From assembly GCF_003719725.1 (NCBI RefSeq), contig NZ_RIAX01000004.1, forward strand, positions 1-64,000: 64,000 nt of DNA, given 5' to 3'. A program made the translations under genes and the position numbers. The notes beneath the pieces are model-generated. The model was not told where the DNA came from, did not search any database, and saw nothing but the letters and a program-made list of their open reading frames with translations. This DNA is from Planococcus salinus (GTDB lineage Bacteria > Bacillota > Bacilli > Bacillales_A > Planococcaceae). Shown in pieces: positions 35,452 through 44,667 of this stretch. Every line of letters starts with the position of its first letter. The first letter of the stretch is position 1.

Positions 35452-37074
35452 TTAATACCGTTCCGCTTCGTGACCTTTTTTAGAAGCACCCTGCGCTAAT
35501 TTATTGGCGGCAGGTTTGCCGTAAACTTTTGGTCCGGAATCTTTCATTTCTTTCATCGCTTTCAGCTTTTCTTCCATGTTTTCACGAACACGACGGCCGT
35601 AATCTTCGTCGGCCTGTGTAAAGTGATGAATCATTTCTTCCTGGATTTTCGGATCGCACACTGATAATGCATCGCCCAGGTTATTGATCAGCTCATCACG
35701 TTCCCAGTCTTCAAAGCTGCGGTAAGTTTCACCTGCTTGTCCGTAATTGTTCGTACGGTCAATCGGCTGAGTGACAACTTTGTCATTGTAGGCCGGTGTA
35801 TGAGGTGGCGTTTCACTTGAATCCGCTTCTTTATAGCCGCCCAGAACAGAAGGCTCATAGTTAATGGACGGATTTGAAGGGTTCTCATGAGGATTCTTCA
35901 CATCCATCGCCCCACGCTGCTGGTTGGTAGCCACCCGTTTTTTCGGTGCATTGACCGGCAGTTTCAAGTAGTTGGCACCTACACGGTAACGTTGCGTATC
36001 AGAATACGAGAACGTACGGCCTTGCAACATTTTATCGTCAGAGAAATCGAGACCGTCAACAAGGACTCCGGTTCCGAATGCCGCCTGCTCAATCTCAGCA
36101 TGGTGATCGACCGGGTTGCGGTTCAGCACCATTTTCCCTACCGGCAGGAACGGGAACTTATCCTGTGGCCATAGTTTTGTATCATCCAATGGATCAAAAT
36201 CCAGTTCCGGATGCTCATCATCGCTCATAATCTGGACGAATAACTCCCATTCCGGATAATCGCCGTTTTCGATTGCTTCATAAAGGTCTTGTGTTGCATG
36301 TCCGACGTTTTCCGCCTGGATTTCGCTGGCTTCTTTTTGCGTCAAATTGCGGATGCCCTGTTTCGGCTCCCAGTGATACTTAACAAGTACAGCTTCGCCT
36401 TTATCATTTACCCATTTGTAGGTATTTACACCTGACCCCTGCATATGACGGTAAGTTGCTGGAATTCCCCATGGAGAAAACAGGAACGTAATCATATGGG
36501 TCGCTTCCGGTGACCGCGCAACAAAATCAAACATCCGTTGTGGATCTGGAATATTAGATGCCGGATCCGTTTTAAAAGCATGGATCATATCCGGGAATTT
36601 CATCGCATCACGGATAAAGAAGATTTTGAGGTTGTTCCCAACCAGGTCCCAGTTGCCGTCTTCCGTATACATCTTCACAGCAAAACCGCGCGGGTCGCGG
36701 TCTGTTTCCGGAGAGTGACGGGATCCTGCAACTGTTGAAAAGCGGACCATCAATGGCGTTTGCTTGCCTTCTCCTGAAAATACTTTTGCGCGAGTGTATT
36801 TTTCCACCGGCTCATCGCCAACTTTGCCGTAAGTTTCGAAATAGCCGAACGCACCGGTACCCCGTGCGTGGACAATCCGTTCAGGAATTTCTTCACGGTC
36901 AAAATGAGAGATTTTTTCAATGAAATGATAGTTTTCAAGAGTCGCTGGACCACGATTGCCAACGGTTCTGATATTCTGGTTATCTCTTACCGGATGGCCT
37001 TGACGGGTCGTCAGTGATTCTTCGTTTTCTCCCGTACCCATTTTCCGGTTTTGCTCTTCTTTATTTTCCTTCAT
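35452..37074 (-). CDS. Heme catalase
   Basis: A 540-residue monofunctional heme catalase that breaks down hydrogen peroxide. Essential residues are in place: His69 ([14 protein letters not shown]), Asn at 147-148 (DLVGNN) and proximal heme ligand Tyr357 ([14 protein letters not shown]). The length and long hydrophilic N and C termini exceed the 483-residue vegetative KatA of B. subtilis and are nearer to KatX or KatE-type enzymes; I leave the symbol open. AAAGGAGG precedes the ATG. The upstream SigB-type promoter fits a general-stress catalase. Confidence 0.96.
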   Translation of the reverse strand: MKENKEEQNRKMGTGENEESLTTRQGHPVRDNQNIRTVGNRGPATLENYHFIEKISHFDREEIPERIVHARGTGAFGYFETYGKVGDEPVEKYTRAKVFSGEGKQTPLMVRFSTVAGSRHSPETDRDPRGFAVKMYTEDGNWDLVGNNLKIFFIRDAMKFPDMIHAFKTDPASNIPDPQRMFDFVARSPEATHMITFLFSPWGIPATYRHMQGSGVNTYKWVNDKGEAVLVKYHWEPKQGIRNLTQKEASEIQAENVGHATQDLYEAIENGDYPEWELFVQIMSDDEHPELDFDPLDDTKLWPQDKFPFLPVGKMVLNRNPVDHHAEIEQAAFGTGVLVDGLDFSDDKMLQGRTFSYSDTQRYRVGANYLKLPVNAPKKRVATNQQRGAMDVKNPHENPSNPSINYEPSVLGGYKEADSSETPPHTPAYNDKVVTQPIDRTNNYGQAGETYRSFEDWERDELINNLGDALSVCDPKIQEEMIHHFTQADEDYGRRVRENMEEKLKAMKEMKDSGPKVYGKPAANKLAQGASKKGHEAERY

Positions 37075-37111
37075 AAATATCCTCCTTTTCTATTCTATAT
37101 CACCTTATAAT

Positions 37112-37136
37112 TTTCCCGTTTGCCATGCTTCTAAAC
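37112..37136 (-). promoter_or_regulatory. Candidate SigB promoter of the catalase gene
   Basis: On the minus strand GTTTAG, a 13-nt spacer and GGGAAA fit the SigB consensus, 37 nt before the catalase start. Confidence 0.6.
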
Positions 37137-37236
37137 CTTTTTCGGTAAAAAAATCATTTTTTCATCGAAGATGGACAAAGTTGACGCAGTGTGAAAAAAT
37201 TAAAGGATGAAAACGCATCAGAAAGCAGGGCTTGGA

Positions 37237-38424
37237 ATGAGTATAGAGTTAAAAGAAAAAAAGAAACTGGACTCCCTGAAAGTATTTTTCAAAGTGATGT
37301 CCGCCTACATACTGGCATTTTTTTTCAGACATAGAGAAAGCAAAAAAATCGTCCTGGTAGGGGGCAACCTGGGCGAAAAATACGAAGACAATGCATCAGT
37401 CTTCCACTCTTACTTAGTCAATAATCACAGTGACAAAGTAACCGCTTACTGGATGTATGATCCGGTTAAGTCCTTTAAGAGTGACCGAAATATCCCCAAT
37501 GCCGTCCCACTTGGCAGCTTTAAAAATTACTTGTTGTTTTTCAACGCGGATTATACTTTCCACGGCCATTCGCTGATGTATGACATTGCCCCTTCTGTTG
37601 ACAAGTTTCTATTCTTGAACCGAAAGACCATCATCACCCATGTCAGTCACGGGATAGAAGGGTTCAAAAAAATTCTGATCCAGAAAGAAGATGTCCCGTT
37701 GTTGAGACGCACCAATTATTTCAACTGCGCTTCTGTTTATGAGCGGAATTTGAAACGGGATGAGTGGAAAATCCCTGAAGACAAATTGATCATCACCGGC
37801 TTTCCCCGTTTTGACCGGTTTCCGACTAACCAGCCGGCTCCTGAAGTAAAAAAGATTCTGATGATGATGACATGGCGGGAATGGCTCTTTGACATGACGG
37901 AAGAGGAATTCCTTGAAAGTGATTATTTCCAGAGTACGGTCGGTTTGATCGCCCACGAAGGCATCCGCCAGCTGATTGCCGATAATGGTTTAAAAATGAG
38001 AATCGTGCTGCACCCGTTCATGAGGAGATTCGAGCAGCATTTTACCGGTCTGGATCATCCGGAAAACGGTATAGAATTCATGGATTTCAATAAAATGACC
38101 ATCGACCGGGCCATTGTTGAACATGACATGCTGCTGACAGACATCACAAGCGTGTCCTGGGATTTCCTTTACTTGAATAAACCGATCATTTTCCATATGT
38201 TCGATAAGGAAGAGTATATAGCCAGACGAGGCACTTACTTAAGCCTTGACACGGATTTATACGGCTATAAAGCAAACTCCATCGATGAAGTGTACGGCTT
38301 CCTTCAGAAAATCGTGGAACAAGGCATCAATACGAACGAATGGTACCCAAAAGCTCCCGACTATATCGATTACTATGACCAGCGCAACTGTGAACGGCTG
38401 GCCAATAGAGTCATGGGAATCTAA
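37237..38424 (+). CDS. CDP-glycerol glycerophosphotransferase family protein (TagB/TagF-like)
   Basis: A 395-residue member of the teichoic acid glycerophosphotransferase family: FHGHSLMYDIAPS and THVSHGIEGFKKI in the N-terminal half, RIVLHPFMRRF and LLTDITSVSWDFLYLNKPIIFH in the C-terminal half, matching the conserved His, Asp and Ser of the CDP-glycerol site. It probably adds glycerol phosphate to a wall polymer or glycolipid at the inner membrane face; the amphipathic N terminus may anchor it. It stands alone, without other tag genes. The ATG at 37237 behind GCAGGG is preferred; 37207 is the alternative. Confidence 0.86.
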   Translation: MSIELKEKKKLDSLKVFFKVMSAYILAFFFRHRESKKIVLVGGNLGEKYEDNASVFHSYLVNNHSDKVTAYWMYDPVKSFKSDRNIPNAVPLGSFKNYLLFFNADYTFHGHSLMYDIAPSVDKFLFLNRKTIITHVSHGIEGFKKILIQKEDVPLLRRTNYFNCASVYERNLKRDEWKIPEDKLIITGFPRFDRFPTNQPAPEVKKILMMMTWREWLFDMTEEEFLESDYFQSTVGLIAHEGIRQLIADNGLKMRIVLHPFMRRFEQHFTGLDHPENGIEFMDFNKMTIDRAIVEHDMLLTDITSVSWDFLYLNKPIIFHMFDKEEYIARRGTYLSLDTDLYGYKANSIDEVYGFLQKIVEQGINTNEWYPKAPDYIDYYDQRNCERLANRVMGI

Positions 38425-38454
38425 GCGGAAAAGAGAAGCCATCCGATCGGAAAG

Positions 38455-38492
38455 CAAAAAGCGCACCGAAATTTCTTTCGGTGCGCTTTTTT
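38455..38492. terminator. Bidirectional terminator
   Basis: The perfect stem AAAAAGCGCACCGAAA/TTTCGGTGCGCTTTTT with a 4-nt loop lies between convergent genes. Confidence 0.93.
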
Positions 38493-39246
38493 ATATCATC
38501 ACTTCCAGTTCCACCGGACAATGATCAGATCCCCAAACGTCTGTATGAATTTTGGCGCCCGACAGTTTCGGAACAAGCCTTTGAGATGCAATGAAATAGT
38601 CGATGCGCCACCCAATGTTTCTGTTGCGGCAATCCGAACGGTATGACCACCAGGAATAAGCTCCCGCTTTGTCGGGATGGAAATAACGGAAAGTATCAAC
38701 AAAGCCGCTGTCCAGAAAATGCGACATTTTCTCCCGCTCTTCCGGCGTAAAGCCCGAATTCTTTTTGTTGGCTTTCGGATTCCTCAAATCGATTTCCTGA
38801 TGGGCGACATTCAGATCCCCACATAGAATGACCGGTTTTTCTGCATCCAGACCTTTTAAATAAATCAGGAGATCGTCTTCCCATTGAAGGCGATAAGCCA
38901 AACGCAACAAACCATGCTGAGAATTGGGCGTGTAGGCAGTTACAACAAAATAATCCTCAAATCCCAAGGTGATAAGTCTGCCTTCTCTGTCATGCCTCGC
39001 TATTCCCAATCCATAACGTACGGACAGGGCTGGTTGCCTGCTGAAAATGGCCGTACCGGAATAGCCTTTTTTCTCGGCATAATTCCAATATGTATGATAA
39101 CCCGGAAGATCCAAATCGAGTTGCCCTTCCTGGAGCTTGATTTCCTGAAGACAAAATACATCTGCATTCACTTTGTCAAAAAACCCCATAAAACCTTTTT
39201 TCATTACAGCCCGAAGGCCGTTGACGTTCCATGATACAAATTTCAA
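38491..39246 (-). CDS. exoA: Exodeoxyribonuclease III (ExoA, AP endonuclease)
   Basis: A 251-residue ExoIII-family AP endonuclease with LKFVSWNVNGLRA at the start, CLQEIKL (metal-binding Glu), the GDLNVAHQEIDL catalytic block, and GSDHCPVELEV at the end carrying the catalytic His. It cleaves abasic sites in base excision repair. The open frame extends to 39306, but homologues start at the MK(F/L)xSWNVNG segment; here that codon is TTG at 39246, with AGAAGGTG about 7 nt upstream, so a TTG start is most likely. Confidence 0.94.
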   Translation of the reverse strand: MKFVSWNVNGLRAVMKKGFMGFFDKVNADVFCLQEIKLQEGQLDLDLPGYHTYWNYAEKKGYSGTAIFSRQPALSVRYGLGIARHDREGRLITLGFEDYFVVTAYTPNSQHGLLRLAYRLQWEDDLLIYLKGLDAEKPVILCGDLNVAHQEIDLRNPKANKKNSGFTPEEREKMSHFLDSGFVDTFRYFHPDKAGAYSWWSYRSDCRNRNIGWRIDYFIASQRLVPKLSGAKIHTDVWGSDHCPVELEVMI

Positions 39247-39461
39247 AGCTGCACCTTCTTTCTTTGTCACCTCCCCAATTTTAATGGAAATGGAAATAGG
39301 CTTCAAACCTGCAACCTTCTTCCGTTTTGACCCGTCTGTTTAATAAAAACCTCCGTAAAGCAAACCTTCTTATAATTTTTCAGTAAATTTTTTGAAATAT
39401 TAATTCTTTCCGTCTTTCTTCTTGTACAATGGACGTAACTGCTGATAAGGGGATAAGCCAT

Positions 39462-40739
39462 ATGAAAAAGTTCACGAAAGAAGAGAAAAGTTGGGCGTTT
39501 TATGATTGGGGAAATTCCGCTTACTCGATTATTATTACGACGGCCGTGTTTCCGCTGTACTACAAAGCAGCCGCAACCGATGCCGGTGTCAGCTTATCCG
39601 ATTCCACCGCTTACCTTGGCTACACCATCGCTGTCTTCACCTTTATCCTGGCGATGCTCGGTCCGATTTTGGGAACCATCGCTGACTATGAAGGCATGAA
39701 AAAGAAGTTCTTCACCGCTTTCTTCCTGCTGGGCACTTTGTCCACGGCAATGCTGGCATTCGTGCCAAGCGACAATTGGCTGCTGTTACTGATCTGCTAT
39801 ATTTTTGCGGCGCTCGGTGCAACCGGTGCCAACTTGTTCTATGATGCCTTTATCGTAGATGTCACGGAGGAAAAACGGATGAACACCGTATCCGCATTTG
39901 GTTATGGACTCGGTTATATCGGATCGACCATCCCTTTCATCATTTCCATCGTCATTATTTTATTGGCGCAAAATGGGACGATTCCATTGTCCACAGTCAA
40001 TGCCAGCCGTGCGGCCTTTCTGATTACCGCCGTTTGGTGGATCAGCTTTTCGATCCCCATGTTCCGCCATGTCCGCCAGCGCTATTACATTGAACGTGAA
40101 GCGAATCCTGTAGCTCAGAGCTTTAAACGGATTGGCAAGACCTTGAGTGAAATCCGGCAATACCGGGCCATCGTCTTGTTTCTGGTGGCGTACTTCTTTT
40201 ACATTGATGGTGTCGGAACGATTATTTCCATGTCAACTGCATACGGAACGGACCTCGGCCTCTCGTCGACCAGCTTGTTGATCGTGCTGTTTGTGACGCA
40301 AGTAGTAGCCGCTCCTTTCGCTTTGCTGTATGGTCGACTGGCTGAGCGCTTTACCGGCAAAAAGATGTTGTATGTGGGAATTTGCATTTACATTATCGTC
40401 TGTATTTATGCCATGTTCATGGAGACCATTTCGGATTTCTGGGTACTCGCCATGCTCGTCGCCTCCAGTCAAGGCGGCATCCAAGCGCTTAGCCGTTCTT
40501 ATTTCGGGAAACTGGTGCCGAAAGAAAATTCCAACGAGTTTTTCGGATTTTACAATATTTTCGGCAAATTCGCTGCCATTATGGGACCATTGCTTGTCGC
40601 CCTTACCTCACAAATCACCGGAAACTCGAGCTTCGGGGTGTTCAGCCTTGTTATCTTATTTATCATCGGCCTTATTGTCCTGTCCCGCGTACCGGAACCA
40701 AAGCCACATGCACCTGTTGATGAAATCACTCCACAATGA
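39462..40739 (+). CDS. UMF1-family MFS transporter (ATG22-like)
   Basis: A 425-residue permease with 12 predicted helices, opening EEKSWAFYDWGNSAYSIIITTAVFPLYYK, the UMF1/ATG22 family signature, and containing SQGGIQALSRSYFGKLVPKENSNEFFGFYN in the second half. Yeast ATG22 exports amino acids from the vacuole; bacterial substrates are unknown. AAGGGGAT lies before the ATG at 39462; the frame is open 11 codons upstream without support. Divergent from exoA, ended by its own terminator. Confidence 0.9.
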   Translation: MKKFTKEEKSWAFYDWGNSAYSIIITTAVFPLYYKAAATDAGVSLSDSTAYLGYTIAVFTFILAMLGPILGTIADYEGMKKKFFTAFFLLGTLSTAMLAFVPSDNWLLLLICYIFAALGATGANLFYDAFIVDVTEEKRMNTVSAFGYGLGYIGSTIPFIISIVIILLAQNGTIPLSTVNASRAAFLITAVWWISFSIPMFRHVRQRYYIEREANPVAQSFKRIGKTLSEIRQYRAIVLFLVAYFFYIDGVGTIISMSTAYGTDLGLSSTSLLIVLFVTQVVAAPFALLYGRLAERFTGKKMLYVGICIYIIVCIYAMFMETISDFWVLAMLVASSQGGIQALSRSYFGKLVPKENSNEFFGFYNIFGKFAAIMGPLLVALTSQITGNSSFGVFSLVILFIIGLIVLSRVPEPKPHAPVDEITPQ

Positions 40740-40745
40740 ACAAGG

Positions 40746-40784
40746 AAAAGCTGCTTCCTGAAGCAATCAGGAAGCAGCTTTTTT
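40746..40784 (+). terminator. Rho-independent terminator
   Basis: The perfect stem AAAAGCTGCTTCCTGA/TCAGGAAGCAGCTTTT with a 5-nt loop and T run follows the UMF1 gene. Confidence 0.93.
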
Positions 40785-40800
40785 AAAGTGACATCTCACG

Positions 40801-41604
40801 TTATTTGTTTTTATTGTCATCAGAGGTGATGGTTACATCTCCTGTTGAATTCTTTTCAACAGAAGCATCGCCCAGTTCTTCGAGTTGCACACCGCCACCT
40901 TGTTTGGCTTCTTTATCAGCTTTCTTTTGCTCTTTTTCTACTTGTTTTTCAGCTTTTTCGTGTTCTTTCTGCGCTTTTTCTTCTGCTTTCGCGTTTTTTT
41001 CAATTTCTTTCTCTCGTTTTTTCAGTTCCTTGTCTTCCTTCATTTCTTCACGTTTCGCTTTCGCTTTTTCAGTCATTCCACTGGCTTTCTCCGTTACCCC
41101 GCTCGCTTTTTCTTTTACTTGCCCAAGTTTTTCTTTCATTTGGTCCATTTTCCCTGGCCCTTGATCTTGGTTTTCATCTTTTCCTTGGTTTTGCTTCTCT
41201 TTCATTTCGGTAATCTTTTCTTTTACTGTTCCCTGCATTTCTTTACCGCTCTTCGGCGTCAACAATAAACCGGCTGCTGCACCGACAATTGCCCCTGTGG
41301 CAACTCCCGCTATAAATCCTCCACCGGATTTGCCACTATCCGATTGCGATTTTGGTGCTGCTATTTTGCCGGACCGTACCAGACGCTCCTCCACTTCTTC
41401 GATGATTTCCTGCAACGTCCGTCCCTTCGCTTCAACTAAAGGTACGTTCATGTGGAAATCCGCCAAGTCTTCTTTGTCACGGACAACCACGCAATCATAA
41501 TTCATCGAATTTGTCTTGTCGTCCAGCATTTCCGCTTTGTAGCCTCTTTTTATTAACGCTTGATGTACGGATGTAAATGGTTCTTCTACTGCAATTCTCA
41601 CCAT
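40801..41604 (-). CDS. Fusion of UPF0180 (YkuS-like) domain and YtxH-type stress protein
   Basis: A 267-residue protein. Residues 1-76 (MVRIAVEEPFTSVHQALIKRGYKAEML … CVVVRDKEDL) match the UPF0180/YkuS fold, usually a free 80-residue protein. A linker leads to a glycine-rich membrane helix (GGGFIAGVATGAIVGAAAGLLLTP, 94-117) as in YtxH proteins. The remaining 150 residues are a highly charged Lys/Glu coiled coil, ending acidic. Probably membrane-tethered. Function unknown; a general stress role is inferred from the SigB-type promoter. AAAGGAG precedes the ATG. Confidence 0.83.
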   Translation of the reverse strand: MVRIAVEEPFTSVHQALIKRGYKAEMLDDKTNSMNYDCVVVRDKEDLADFHMNVPLVEAKGRTLQEIIEEVEERLVRSGKIAAPKSQSDSGKSGGGFIAGVATGAIVGAAAGLLLTPKSGKEMQGTVKEKITEMKEKQNQGKDENQDQGPGKMDQMKEKLGQVKEKASGVTEKASGMTEKAKAKREEMKEDKELKKREKEIEKNAKAEEKAQKEHEKAEKQVEKEQKKADKEAKQGGGVQLEELGDASVEKNSTGDVTITSDDNKNK

Positions 41605-41643
41605 AATCTGTCCACTCCTTTTTAGAAACGTTTATAGACATTT

Positions 41644-41670
41644 ATTCCCCTAATTGGCCGGAATCTAAAC
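41644..41670 (-). promoter_or_regulatory. Candidate SigB promoter of the UPF0180-YtxH gene
   Basis: On the minus strand GTTTAG, a 15-nt spacer and GGGAAT lie 40 nt before the start codon. Confidence 0.6.
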
Positions 41671-41768
41671 ACGGATGTGAAATTAGCAGGAGATTTCGCG
41701 CCATCTCCTCCGACTTCAGATTCTTTCGGCCCTGTCTTTACAAAATTCACGCTCTTAGCCAAAAGCAA

Positions 41769-41798
41769 ATGCCGCTCTCCCTTTTGGGAAAGCGGCAT
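41769..41798 (-). terminator. msmX terminator
   Basis: The stem ATGCCGCT/AGCGGCAT extended by TCCC/GGGA with a TTTT loop is followed by TTTGCTTTT on the minus strand. Confidence 0.8.
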
Positions 41799-41849
41799 GA
41801 CAGATTCATTGACTGATAAAATCACCTATCGGGAAAGTTACCCTGTCTT

Positions 41850-42953
41850 CTATTCCGTTTTGATGCGTTTCCCGTCTTTGGGATCGAAGAACTGCGCATG
41901 CGACATGTCAAATGCCAATGTCGCATTGGTCCCCGGCGGTATCGAAGCGCTCGCATCGACACGCGCAATAAATTCCTGGCCATCATGGGCAGCGTATAAA
42001 ATCGTTTCAGCCCCCGTCAATTCGGATACCGTAATCACCGCTTCGAACTCACTTGCCGGAAATCCTGATAAATCTTCGTTGTTCACATGAATATGCTCCG
42101 GCCGGATTCCAAGCGTAATCGCCTGTCCATCGAAGCCTTCCTTTTTTAAAACCGCTAACTTCTCCGGCGGGACGGTCAAGGATTTTTCTCCGATAACGAA
42201 AGAACCGTTTTCAATGGTTCCTTCAAAAAAGTTCATGGCTGGAGATCCGATAAAACTGCCGACAAATCGATTTTCCGGAAAATCATAAACTTCCTTCGGT
42301 GAACCCACCTGCTGGATAAACCCATCTTTCATCACGACAATGCGGCTGGCCATCGTCATGGCTTCTGTCTGGTCATGGGTCACGTAAATCGTTGTGGTCT
42401 TCAGGCGGCTATGAAGTTTGGCGATTTCCGCACGCATCTGCACCCGCAGTTTTGCATCCAGGTTGGACAAAGGTTCGTCCATTAAAAAGACTTTCGCATC
42501 GCGGACAATGGCACGCCCCAGTGCGACACGCTGGCGTTGCCCCCCGGAAAGCGCTTTGGGCTTACGGTTCAGATATTCCTCAAGACCCAGAATTGCTGCC
42601 GCTTCCTGCACTCTTCTTTTGATTTCGGGTTTTTTGAATTTCCGCAACTTTAAACCGAATGCCATGTTCTCATAAACGGTCATATGCGGATAAAGCGCAT
42701 AGTTTTGAAAGACCATGGCGATATCCCGCTCTTTAGGCTGGACATCATTCATTCGTTTGCCGTCTATGAAAAATTCCCCTTCCGTTATTTCTTCCAATCC
42801 TGCAATCATACGCAGGGTCGTGGACTTCCCACAGCCGGAAGGACCGACAAAGACGATGAATTCTTCGTCTTTTATATGTAAATTAAAATCTGAAACGGCA
42901 AGAGCACCGTTGTCGTATGTTTTTCCCAGTTGGTTCAGCTTGATCTCTGCCAT
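41850..42953 (-). CDS. msmX: Sugar ABC transporter ATP-binding protein MsmX/UgpC type
   Basis: A 367-residue ABC ATPase: Walker [10 protein letters not shown] (38-46), Q-loop [13 protein letters not shown], signature [14 protein letters not shown], Walker [15 protein letters not shown], switch His in THDQTEAMT, and a C-terminal MOP/TOBE regulatory domain ([10 protein letters not shown]). MsmX-type ATPases energise several carbohydrate importers in Bacillales. Here it is divergent from a sugar ABC operon that lacks its own ATPase, so it most likely serves that one. GGGAGAG precedes the ATG. Its -10 overlaps a cre-like site. Confidence 0.95.
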   Translation of the reverse strand: MAEIKLNQLGKTYDNGALAVSDFNLHIKDEEFIVFVGPSGCGKSTTLRMIAGLEEITEGEFFIDGKRMNDVQPKERDIAMVFQNYALYPHMTVYENMAFGLKLRKFKKPEIKRRVQEAAAILGLEEYLNRKPKALSGGQRQRVALGRAIVRDAKVFLMDEPLSNLDAKLRVQMRAEIAKLHSRLKTTTIYVTHDQTEAMTMASRIVVMKDGFIQQVGSPKEVYDFPENRFVGSFIGSPAMNFFEGTIENGSFVIGEKSLTVPPEKLAVLKKEGFDGQAITLGIRPEHIHVNNEDLSGFPASEFEAVITVSELTGAETILYAAHDGQEFIARVDASASIPPGTNATLAFDMSHAQFFDPKDGKRIKTE

Positions 42954-42983
42954 TTTGTCTCTCCCTACTTCGTTTTTCCTTTA

Positions 42984-43011
42984 ATTATAAAGCGTTTTCT
43001 GTAAATTACAA
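42984..43011 (-). promoter_or_regulatory. msmX promoter with overlapping cre-like site
   Basis: On the minus strand TTGTAA, a 16-nt spacer and TATAAT (42984-42989) form a SigA promoter. AGAAAACGCTTTAT (42987-43000) fits the cre core with two mismatches and overlaps the -10, suggesting repression by CcpA. Confidence 0.5.
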
Positions 43012-43019
43012 ATAACAGG

Positions 43020-43071
43020 TTGGAAAAGGAGGAGAAGTTGTTATATACTTCTCCTTAGAAGTCATAGAAGT
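43020..43071 (+). promoter_or_regulatory. Sugar ABC operon promoter with AGAAGT operator array
   Basis: TTGGAA (43020-43025), an 18-nt spacer and TATACT (43044-43049) form the promoter. The -10 lies inside a perfect 9-bp inverted repeat, AGGAGAAGT-N8-ACTTCTCCT (43030-43055). Two more AGAAGT copies follow at 43057-43062 and 43066-43071, 9 bp apart. This looks like a multi-site operator for an unlinked regulator. Confidence 0.5.
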
Positions 43072-43140
43072 TTTTTGTTTATTCATTTAAAAGGAGGATA
43101 GCAGGGCTGCAGGGCAATTTTCAGCTCATAATGTCCTATT

Positions 43141-43157
43141 ACTTCGACTCTCGAAGT
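43141..43157. promoter_or_regulatory. Second inverted repeat before the sugar ABC operon
   Basis: ACTTCGA-CTC-TCGAAGT is a perfect 7-bp inverted repeat in the 5' leader, 47 nt before the start codon. It resembles the AGAAGT operator half-sites but is not identical. Confidence 0.4.
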
Positions 43158-43203
43158 TAATTAGACAAAATATTCTAAATAAAAATTATAAGGAGTGAAG
43201 AAA

Positions 43204-44526
43204 ATGAAGAATTCATTTAAGGTAATTGTTTTATTTTTATGTTCGATATTGATTCTCAGCGGTTGCGCCGGTTTCCAGACAAGCAACAGCGATGAAGGGA
43301 ATACCAATGAAGACGGCAAAACCGTCGTCGATTTCTGGTCTTTCTGGGGCTCGGAACTTCGCAGACCCATTATCGATAAAATTGTGGCCGACTTCAATGC
43401 CTCACAGGATGAAATTGAAGTCAAACATACCTACAGCCCCTGGGGAGATATCTGGACAAAAGAACTGGCAGCAATCGCTGCAGGCAATCCGCCTGATGTA
43501 GTCATCAACGACATCAACGCCACCGCCATCCGCGGCCAGGAAAACCAGGCAATGAATCTCTCGGAATTCTACGATGACAGCTTTTCAGAAAAGTTCTATC
43601 CTGAGCTCTGGAACGCGACACTTTACGAAGGTGATTCATATGGTATCCCATTCAATACCGATACACGTGTGCTTTACTATAACAAAGATGCCTTTGAAGA
43701 AGTCGGCCTGGATCCGGAAGATCCACCGGAAACATGGGAAGAGCTGGAAGAGTACGCAGCTAAATTGGATGTGAAAAACGGCGAAAGTTACGACCGTCTC
43801 GGTTTTTATCCGCTGTGGGGCGTCGGCTATGATGTCTGGCTGCTCAACGCTAACGGCGAAAACTATTTTGGTGCAGACAATAACGTGGATACCGTTAACG
43901 TCAACACCGAAACAAACGTGGAAGTGTTGAACTGGCTGAAGTCATGGAGAGACCGGATTGGTGAAGACGTCGTCAATTCCTACCAGGCTCAGATTGACAG
44001 CCAGCAAGGAAATCCGTTCTTCAGCGGCGATTTGGCAATGCTTGTTCAGCAGCCTACTTTTTACACACAAATCCGCGACTATGCTGAAGATTTGAACTTC
44101 GGTGTGGCGCAACTCCCTGAATACGAGCCGGGCAACGGCCATACCAGCTGGGGCGGCGGGTTCGTAGCTGAAATTCCTGAAGGCTCGAGCGATCCGGAAG
44201 CGGCTTGGGCATTTATCGAGTATTTGACAGGACCGGAAGCACAGGAATATTGGGCAGTACAAAACTTTGACAATGTAGCGAACATCGAAGCTGCTGAAGC
44301 AGCCGCTCAGTCGGATGAATTTACAGAAGAAGGTCAGATGGTTTACCAGATGGCCGTTGACAGTATGGAAAACACGTTGCTGACACCGGCTCCGGTTGAA
44401 GCACCTGGTTTCTATAACTACATCAATCCGAAAGTTGACGAATTCTTCCTTGGTTCTTTGACTGCTGAAGAAGCATTGGCACAGGCGCAAGCGGACGTGG
44501 AAGCTTTAATCGAAAGCAATCAATAA
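43204..44526 (+). CDS. Carbohydrate ABC transporter substrate-binding lipoprotein
   Basis: A 440-residue family 1 solute-binding protein: signal peptide with lipobox ILSGC, then VVDFWSFWGSELRRPIIDKIVADFN, GNPPDVVINDINAT and YGIPFNTDTRVLYYNKDAFEEVGL, typical of oligosaccharide and glycerol-phosphate binders. The substrate sugar cannot be read. AAGGAG is spaced 8 nt from the ATG at 43204; a GTG at 43195 is too close. First gene of a three-gene operon (binding protein and two permeases). No glycosidase or kinase is adjacent. Confidence 0.94.
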   Translation: MKNSFKVIVLFLCSILILSGCAGFQTSNSDEGNTNEDGKTVVDFWSFWGSELRRPIIDKIVADFNASQDEIEVKHTYSPWGDIWTKELAAIAAGNPPDVVINDINATAIRGQENQAMNLSEFYDDSFSEKFYPELWNATLYEGDSYGIPFNTDTRVLYYNKDAFEEVGLDPEDPPETWEELEEYAAKLDVKNGESYDRLGFYPLWGVGYDVWLLNANGENYFGADNNVDTVNVNTETNVEVLNWLKSWRDRIGEDVVNSYQAQIDSQQGNPFFSGDLAMLVQQPTFYTQIRDYAEDLNFGVAQLPEYEPGNGHTSWGGGFVAEIPEGSSDPEAAWAFIEYLTGPEAQEYWAVQNFDNVANIEAAEAAAQSDEFTEEGQMVYQMAVDSMENTLLTPAPVEAPGFYNYINPKVDEFFLGSLTAEEALAQAQADVEALIESNQ

Positions 44527-44533
44527 AGAATGT

Positions 44534-44573
44534 CCTCATTTGAGTGAGAGCTTCGTCTCCCGCTCAAGTGAGG
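44534..44573 (+). other. Intercistronic hairpin after the binding-protein gene
   Basis: CCTCATTTGAG and CTCAAGTGAGG pair with one G-U across 18 nt, with no T run. Such hairpins often protect the upstream mRNA and raise binding protein over permease. Confidence 0.6.
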
Positions 44574-44667
44574 GTTATAACCCATCCAGCTTTTACGTTC
44601 AGTGAATCACTTGAAAAAGTGGGATTCTGACAATCCATTAAAGCGGGATAAGCGAGGAGGAAGTCCT

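Noticed and set aside
37081-37140. PerR box before the catalase gene
   Set aside because: Only one half of the TTATAATNATTATAA consensus is visible; the SigB-type promoter is the better supported signal.
41622-41825. 67-codon minus-strand frame between msmX and the UPF0180-YtxH gene
   Set aside because: It runs through the msmX terminator hairpin and lies over the SigB-type promoter; no ribosome binding site.
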